Below, in pieces: positions 59,539 through 64,000 of a stretch of 64,000 bases of DNA (position 1 is its first letter; each line of letters begins with the position of its first letter). The stretch lies in contig NZ_CP107785.1 of the NCBI RefSeq assembly GCF_036345915.1, positions 6,820,001 through 6,884,000 on the forward strand. The letters are read 5' to 3'. The notes beneath the pieces were generated by a model. That model saw only the letters and a list, made by a program, of their open reading frames with translations. It was not told where the DNA came from and ran no database searches. The stretch is from Nocardia sp. NBC_00565 (lineage in GTDB: Bacteria; Actinomycetota; Actinomycetes; Mycobacteriales; Mycobacteriaceae). The position numbers and the translations under genes were made by a program.

Positions 59539-59730
59539 GTGCCGAGCCGAGAGCTTCCGCAGCGTGACCCGTTCGTCGGGCCGCCAGCCGCCTATACCGG
59601 CGCTGCGGCCGATGTCGTCGAGCAGTTCGCGGACGCCGTTCGTGCGTGGGCAGACGAGCCCACCAAGTCGTCCCGGTGCCGGGGTGGCGAGTCCCCCGGC
59701 ACCGGGCGTGCCAACGGAGGAGTCGCGTGA
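59539..59730 (+). CDS. Cassette protein a2 (63 aa, unknown)
   Basis: A 63-aa paralogue of a1 (23187-23378). Shared: the ELPQRxPFxGPPxAYxGA block, DVVExFADAVRxWA and KSSRCRG. The GTG at 59539 has the same upstream GGAGGTCGGCA as a1, which supports the start. The leader region also keeps GGGCCGGGCGCACC. Its TGA overlaps the ATG of b2 by one base. Unknown function; conservation of start, ribosome site and length in both copies supports a real gene. Confidence 0.62.
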   Translation: MPSRELPQRDPFVGPPAAYTGAAADVVEQFADAVRAWADEPTKSSRCRGGESPGTGRANGGVA

Positions 59731-60053
59731 TGCGTCGAGATGCGTTGCGGACCACGCAAACTCAGGATGGCCGCAAAGCTGCGGTGTGGCAGCTGGTCCG
59801 CAGTTCCCCGCGCATCCTGCGAGTCCAGCTCCCACACGAGTCGTTCACTGCCTATCGCCTGCCATCGCGCATGCCAATTCCGGACGCCCAACCGGGAACG
59901 ATCCTGTTCGACGCGGACCCCGACCTCGCCGACGCACGCCAGCTGCTGGCCGAGCACAACGACCTTTGGGACGCGCTGCGCGATGACTACTGGGCCGCCC
60001 TTCTGTGCACGACGGATCTCCCGAACCCGTTGGGACGAAATACAGATGACTGA
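59730..60053 (+). CDS. Cassette protein b2 (107 aa, unknown)
   Basis: A 107-aa paralogue of b1 with MRRDALRTTQTQDGRKAAVW, ILRVQLPHESF, LFDADPDLADARQLL and DLWDALRDDYWAALLCTTDL. No known family. Its stop lies 8 bp inside c2. It shares the DGRKxAxWQL and DYWAAxxCxTDLP motifs with b1, so those residues are probably structural or functional. Confidence 0.62.
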   Translation: MRRDALRTTQTQDGRKAAVWQLVRSSPRILRVQLPHESFTAYRLPSRMPIPDAQPGTILFDADPDLADARQLLAEHNDLWDALRDDYWAALLCTTDLPNPLGRNTDD

Positions 60054-60294
60054 GATCCAACCTGAGCGCAACGAAATCGCCCCATCGGTGCGGGCGCTGC
60101 TCGCAGCCTTCCATGAAGACACTCCATCCAAGCTGGAATTGGCTCCTGTGGATAGCGTCGCGCTGTACCAGCGCGCGGACGGTTCGCTCTGCGAGATCGG
60201 TGCGGATGGCTGGCTCACCGAGTACGACGACCTGGATTGCGGCGAGGCAATCACCATCGAGCCCACCTCCGTTCAGGACATCGAAGAACCATGA
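60046..60294 (+). CDS. Cassette protein c2 (82 aa, unknown)
   Basis: An 82-aa paralogue of c1: NEIAPSVRALLAAFHEDT, LYQRADGSLCEIG, DGWLTEYDDLD and TIEPTSVQD. Slightly acidic. It starts 8 bp inside b2 and its TGA overlaps the ATG of a 38-aa ORF (60291-60407) that has no counterpart in copy 1. Confidence 0.62.
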   Translation: MTEIQPERNEIAPSVRALLAAFHEDTPSKLELAPVDSVALYQRADGSLCEIGADGWLTEYDDLDCGEAITIEPTSVQDIEEP

Positions 60295-60407
60295 GTCGGC
60301 GACCGAATGTGCTGCCTCGCAGACTTTCACGCACCTCGCAGACCGACTCACCGCACAAAACGCTGTTCTCCAAACACGAAGGTTTGCGAGGACGCGCCCG
60401 GGCCTGA
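60291..60407 (+). CDS. Possible 38-aa ORF after cassette copy 2
   Basis: A 38-aa basic frame (MSRRPNVLPRRLSRTSQTDS...) whose ATG overlaps the c2 stop (ATGA). No domain is recognised. Beyond it, 60408-60568 has no gene I can support. Confidence 0.25.
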   Translation: MSRRPNVLPRRLSRTSQTDSPHKTLFSKHEGLRGRARA

Positions 60408-60568
60408 TGGCAGTCCGCTGCCGTGTTGGCTGCACGTCGTGGAGTCGTCGCAGAATGCCTACCGGGTCATGCCGCCCGATGTGCGATGGCACCGGCTGGC
60501 ATTTCAATCCGGGTGCGTCCAATCCGCTGGTCGGGATGAGATATCGGCTGGCTCGGGTTACAGCGGGG

Positions 60569-61282
60569 GTGAACCCATTCCTCGCGCTGCTCGATGCGAA
60601 GCTGCATATCGCAGGCTCGGAGATTCTGTGGCGGGAGGTCATCGGCAATGGCTTCGGGCTGGCGTCCGCGGTCGGCGGGATGCGGCGGCGGGTGTGGGCG
60701 TGGCCGATCGGGATCGCGGGGAACGCACTGTTGTTCACCGTCTTCGTCGGCGGCGTCTTCAATACCCCGCAGCATCTGAACATGGCCGGACAGGCCGGTC
60801 GGCAACTGATGTTCATCGCGGTCAGTGTGTACGGCTGGTGGAGTTGGTATCGCCACGCGCGCACCGAAACCGGTCTCGAGCATCGCGGCGTGATGCCACG
60901 CTGGGCCAGTGCGCGTGAACGCCTGCTGCTGGTCGCCGCGATGCTGATCGGCACGGCCGCGTTCGCCCAGTTGTTCGTGATGATCGGCTCCTACGGACCG
61001 TGGGCGGAGGCCTGGATCTTCACCGGTTCGGTGCTCGCGACCTACGGGATGGCGCGCGGGCTCGCGGAGTTCTGGCTCATCTGGATCGCCGTCGATCTGG
61101 TCGGCGTGCCGTTGCTGCTGAAAGCTGGCTACTACCCGTCGGCGACCCTGTATCTGATCTACGCGGGGTTCGTCGCCTGGGGATTCGTGGTCTGGGTGCG
61201 GACGCTGCGCAGAACGGCCGCTGGCACCGTCGAGAACCTGGGTGGACCTGCACCGGTCGGCACCGCGCTCAGCGACAAATAG
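60569..61282 (+). CDS. pnuC: PnuC-family nicotinamide riboside/NMN transporter
   Basis: A 237-aa membrane protein: NPFLALLDAKLHIAGSEILWREVIGNGFGLASAVGGMRRRVWAWPIGIAGNALLFTVF, with QLMFIAVSVYGWWSWYRHA and the C-terminal FWLIWIAVDLVGVPLLLKAGYYPSATLYLIYAGF, the PnuC signature with the W-x-x-W region. It imports nicotinamide riboside or related vitamers for NAD synthesis. The GTG at 60569 matches family N termini; an ATG at 60536 is possible. No riboswitch was recognised upstream. Confidence 0.88.
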   Translation: MNPFLALLDAKLHIAGSEILWREVIGNGFGLASAVGGMRRRVWAWPIGIAGNALLFTVFVGGVFNTPQHLNMAGQAGRQLMFIAVSVYGWWSWYRHARTETGLEHRGVMPRWASARERLLLVAAMLIGTAAFAQLFVMIGSYGPWAEAWIFTGSVLATYGMARGLAEFWLIWIAVDLVGVPLLLKAGYYPSATLYLIYAGFVAWGFVVWVRTLRRTAAGTVENLGGPAPVGTALSDK

Positions 61283-61629
61283 CGCACAGCTCGGCGGCAC
61301 CTTCGGAACCGCCTTGCCCGCAGCGGTCGGCGGATTCGCCTCCGCGCGGGCATTCAGGAACGGGTTTGCCGCCGCAATCGGGACCGCCCGCCCTGCAAGC
61401 CCTCGCTGGCGTCGCTATCGGTCTACTGATTCCGGCCGATGCGCCGGTTGCCCAAGGTACGCCCGGTTCGCAGCATGCGGCAGTTCCGCAAGACGCACCC
61501 ACGGCGGGCTCGCCGATGGTCGAGGACTCCGCGGGACGACACGATGACCAGCGTCGATGCGCGACGGTAGGCGATCCCGGCCCGGCCAACCACCCCACCC
61601 GATAGCCAGCCCACCGGGCAGAGCCCGAG
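61283..61629. other. Intergenic region after pnuC
   Basis: About 350 bp in which I see no convincing gene or signal. Frames on both strands are open but low in complexity and match nothing I know. Confidence 0.4.
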
Positions 61630-62421
61630 TCAGACCACATCGACGCGGACCCCAGCCGCGCGAATCGTCGCCACCGCAACCGGATCCGCGTCGGTATCGG
61701 TAACCAGCACATCGACCTGCTCGATACCGCAGATCCGGGCCAATGCTGAGCGCTCGAGTTTGTCGGCGGTGGCGACGACCATGACGTGGCCGGAGCGGCG
61801 CACCATCTCGGTGGTCACCCCGGCCTCATCGATGTGACGGCACTGCGCTCCGCCTTCGGCGGAGATCGCGTTCACGCCGAGAATCAGTGCGTCCAAACGC
61901 AATTCGGCCAATGCGCGCTCGGCCAGCGGCCCGTGTAGTTCGTAGGACTCGCGCCGCGCAACCCCGCCCAACACGATCGTGCGCACATGCGGACGCAATA
62001 CCATCTCGACGGCGATATTCAGGGCATTGGTCACGATGGTCAGTTGGTCGCCACCGGCGTTGGCCAAATCGGTGCGGCCGGCCAATGCCCGCGCCACCGC
62101 GGTCGTCGTGGTGCCACCGTTCATTCCGATCACCGCACTCGGTTCGATAAGTCCCGCCGCGTGTTCGGCGATCCGATGCTTGGCCTCACCGCCGCCTTGC
62201 CGGTAGCGGGCGGGCAGGTCGTAGGCGATCGAAGTCGCGACCACGCCACCATGTGTTCGGGTGGCCAGTTGCTGTTCGGCGAGCGCGGTGAAATCGCGGC
62301 GCACGGTCGCCGGGGATACGCCGAGTCGTTCGGCCGCTTCCTCCACCGAGAGTCGCCCGGAGTCGGCGAGCAGTTCCAGCAGTCGGTTCCACCGCTGCGG
62401 CCGGTCCGTCGGTCCGGTCAT
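61630..62421 (-). CDS. DeoR-family transcriptional regulator
   Basis: A 263-aa regulator. The DeoR HTH is complete (RWNRLLELLADSGRLSVEEAAERLGVSPATVRRDFTALAEQQLATRTHGGVV), followed by the sugar-phosphate-sensing domain with GMNGGTTTTAVARAL, TIVTNALNIAVEM, VLGGVARRESYELHGPLAERAL and VATADKLERSALARICGIEQVD. Such proteins repress sugar catabolic genes until a sugar phosphate binds. No sugar operon is adjacent, so the target is unknown. Confidence 0.9.
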   Translation of the reverse strand: MTGPTDRPQRWNRLLELLADSGRLSVEEAAERLGVSPATVRRDFTALAEQQLATRTHGGVVATSIAYDLPARYRQGGGEAKHRIAEHAAGLIEPSAVIGMNGGTTTTAVARALAGRTDLANAGGDQLTIVTNALNIAVEMVLRPHVRTIVLGGVARRESYELHGPLAERALAELRLDALILGVNAISAEGGAQCRHIDEAGVTTEMVRRSGHVMVVATADKLERSALARICGIEQVDVLVTDTDADPVAVATIRAAGVRVDVV

Positions 62422-62541
62422 CTCACGCCGTCCCGTCGATCCGGACGACCTGCTGTTCTTCCATGCACGCGAACAATCTGACCACAGGCACCTGCCGACC
62501 GTAGAGATTCCGGCGCCGTATTGCCAAGCAGGACACCTCCA

Positions 62542-63114
62542 TCACCCAGCCCGCAGCCCGGCGAGCACGATCTCGACGACCCGATGAACGGCATCCACAT
62601 ACGACTCGTCCGGCCGGGTATAGACCTGCAAAGTCATCAGCCGCGCGACATCCCCCGGCTCGACATCGGCACGCATGGCACCATCGGCCTGCGCCGCCCT
62701 GGTCATCCGCTCGACCAACTCGACGATCGCCGCCCGCACCTCGCGCAACCGCGGATCGGCCCGGATCTCCGCATGCAGATTGGGTTCGATCGCCGCGGCC
62801 AGCGCCCCCACCCGCCGCTCGGCACACGCGTGCAGAAACCGCGAAAGCGCCGCCCACGCCGCACCTTCCTCTCGCCACGCGGTGGCAGCCAACCCGGCCA
62901 GATCCGCGAGGTAGGACTGGGCCGTCTCGGCGATCAACGCATCCCGGTCCGGAAAGTGCCGATACAGCGTGCCGACGCCGACCCCGGCCCGGTCGGCGAT
63001 CTCCTTCATCGGCACATCGACGCCCTGCTCACGGAATGCGATCAGCGTCGCCGCGATGATCTGATCCCGATTGTTCCTGGCATCGGCCCTCTTCAGCGCG
63101 GTCGTGACCCTCAC
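62542..63114 (-). CDS. TetR-family regulator divergent from FAD monooxygenase
   Basis: A 190-aa TetR: RDQIIAATLIAFREQGVDVPMKEIADRAGVGVGTLYRHFPDRDALIAE is a complete HTH, followed by FLHACAERRVGALAAAI and a helical ligand domain. The GTG at 63114 directly follows GGGAG, too close for an ideal ribosome site, so leaderless translation is possible. The palindromic operator 63125-63186 lies between it and the monooxygenase gene, which it very probably represses. Confidence 0.88.
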   Translation of the reverse strand: MRVTTALKRADARNNRDQIIAATLIAFREQGVDVPMKEIADRAGVGVGTLYRHFPDRDALIAETAQSYLADLAGLAATAWREEGAAWAALSRFLHACAERRVGALAAAIEPNLHAEIRADPRLREVRAAIVELVERMTRAAQADGAMRADVEPGDVARLMTLQVYTRPDESYVDAVHRVVEIVLAGLRAG

Positions 63115-63124
63115 CTCCCAGACT

Positions 63125-63186
63125 AAGTGGACGAAATCCTTCCGTTTACTGTACCCTCCTTCTAAACGGACGATTTTCGTCCACTT
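63125..63186. promoter_or_regulatory. Nested palindromic operator of the TetR/monooxygenase pair
   Basis: AAGTGGACGAAA (63125-63136) and TTTCGTCCACTT (63175-63186) form a perfect 12-bp inverted repeat. Inside it CCGTTTA (63142-63148) and TAAACGG (63163-63169) pair as well, and GGACGA/TCGTCC lies at 63168-63182. The layout spans the whole divergent promoter, suggesting two TetR dimers bind and block both genes. Confidence 0.75.
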
Positions 63187-63201
63187 AAGAAAGGTGTTGC
63201 C

Positions 63202-64000
63202 ATGACCAAGACGGTTCTGATCTCCGGAGCGGGCATCGGCGGATCGACGCTGGCGTACTGGCTGGCCGACCGCGGCTTCCACGTCACGGTGGTCGAGCGC
63301 GCCACCGGCCAGCGCTCGAGCGGAAACCCGGTCGATGTGAAGGGTCCCGCCATCGATGTGGTCGAGCAGATGGGAACAATGCCGCGACTGCGCGCCGCGA
63401 GTTCCGATGTGTCCCAGATGAATTTCGTCAACAACACCGGCCGCCGAGTCGCCCGAGTCGACCTGAAGGCATTCCAGGGATCGGCAGGCGACCGCGAAGT
63501 CGAGGTCCCCCGAGCCGATCTCGCCGCGATCCTGCTGGACGCCAGCCGCGACCATGCCGAATTCCTGTGGGGCGACACGATTACCGGCCTGACGCAGCAG
63601 GCCGACGGCGTCGACGTCACCTTCGAAAAGGCACAAACCCGCCGATTCGACTTCGTCATCGGTGCGGACGGCCTGCATTCGACGGTACGGCGCTTGGTCT
63701 TCGGTGCCGAGTCCGAGTTCATCCGGCACATGGGCATCTACATCGCGACCGTGCGGATCGACGAGCCGTTCGGCAGCGACCAGGAAGTCCTCATCTACAA
63801 CACACCCGGACGGGCGGTATCGGTCCACCCGTCGAACGGCCACGCACTCGCCGCATTCATGTTCCGGCACCAGGGCGTACCCGGTTTCGACCACCGCGAC
63901 ACCGAACTGCACAAGCGCCTCGTCATCGAGGCCTTCACCGATCAGGGCTGGCGCGTCCCCGAACTCCTCGATCGCGTGCGCGACACCGATGACCTGTTCT
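63202..64000 (+). CDS. FAD-dependent monooxygenase, 3' end cut by window
   Basis: 266 residues are visible; the frame runs off the end. N-terminal TKTVLISGAGIGGSTLAYWLADRGFHVTVVERA is the FAD GxGxxG motif, with EVEVPRADLAAILLDA and FVIGADGLHSTVRRLVF (the D-G motif of class A flavin monooxygenases). It hydroxylates a small aromatic or antibiotic-like compound with NAD(P)H; relatives include TetX-like and rifampicin monooxygenases, but the substrate cannot be named. ATG at 63202 follows AAGAAAGG. It is divergent from the TetR gene with a shared operator. Confidence 0.87.
   Translation, partial: MTKTVLISGAGIGGSTLAYWLADRGFHVTVVERATGQRSSGNPVDVKGPAIDVVEQMGTMPRLRAASSDVSQMNFVNNTGRRVARVDLKAFQGSAGDREVEVPRADLAAILLDASRDHAEFLWGDTITGLTQQADGVDVTFEKAQTRRFDFVIGADGLHSTVRRLVFGAESEFIRHMGIYIATVRIDEPFGSDQEVLIYNTPGRAVSVHPSNGHALAAFMFRHQGVPGFDHRDTELHKRLVIEAFTDQGWRVPELLDRVRDTDDLF

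Noticed and set aside
60295..60568. Coding frame 60307-60918 with a readable segment before pnuC
   Set aside because: It overlaps pnuC in another frame, starts without a ribosome site and has no recognisable domain.

Overview
The window is high-GC actinobacterial DNA, most likely from Nocardia or a close mycolic-acid-bearing relative. An HTH regulator, a heparin-binding hemagglutinin (HBHA) and a DUF2516 gene lie next to a DUF445 gene and a divergent TetR gene, as in the M. tuberculosis Rv0472c-Rv0476 block. An icl-fadB2 pair (Rv0467-Rv0468) lies about 20 kb away in the same relative orientation. ESX-type secretion genes, PPK2, a DsbA-VKOR pair, an Rv1747-like FHA-ABC exporter and Scr1/DUF397 regulators fit the same group. 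No rRNA, tRNA or CRISPR array was seen. The first and last genes are cut by the window ends.

Layout. 1-7 kb: GNAT fragment, purU, a hydrolase, then the HBHA block; a degenerate array of about 110-130 bp units lies downstream of DUF2516 and repeats the 3' end of that gene. 7-18.9 kb: AarF/UbiB-like kinase, saccharopine-dehydrogenase-like reductase, methyltransferase, a three-gene ESX substrate/EspG unit, PPK2, DsbA-like plus VKOR, a periplasmic protease, alcohol dehydrogenase, AI-2E-type permease. 18.8-24 kb is an accessory island: SDR remnant, TnpB-only element, frameshifted secreted protein, cold-shock-like protein, two DUF397 genes with their Scr1-type regulator, and the first copy of a small three-gene cassette (a-b-c) of unknown function. 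24-30.5 kb: ZIP transporter, a MetE homologue lacking three of four zinc ligands, fadB2 and icl, with two structured palindromic elements between the last three.

30.5-56.7 kb is dominated by purine catabolism in two blocks. The first (31.7-38.9 kb, minus strand) encodes the xanthine dehydrogenase FAD subunit, a fused FeS/molybdopterin subunit, a DUF6986 aldolase, allantoicase and allantoinase. The second (45.1-54 kb) encodes 8-oxoguanine/guanine deaminase, urate oxidase, HIU hydrolase, OHCU decarboxylase, a MobA-like nucleotidyltransferase, XdhC and an ABC importer. Together they cover guanine/xanthine to urate, allantoin, allantoate and ureidoglycolate, plus cofactor maturation and probable uptake. 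An identical 13-bp sequence lies upstream of the first gene of the xanthine dehydrogenase operon and of the ABC importer. Between the blocks sit a 2OG-Fe dioxygenase/M20 pair and a large STAND-TPR protein.

57-64 kb: a 2H phosphoesterase, an HTH-TPR regulator divergent from the second copy of the a-b-c cassette, pnuC, a DeoR regulator, and a TetR/FAD-monooxygenase divergent pair with a clear palindromic operator.

Most interesting: the duplicated a-b-c cassette, each copy divergent from a different HTH regulator; the MetE homologue without a zinc site; the two palindromic elements whose stems have changed in a compensating way; and the repeat array derived from a gene's 3' end.
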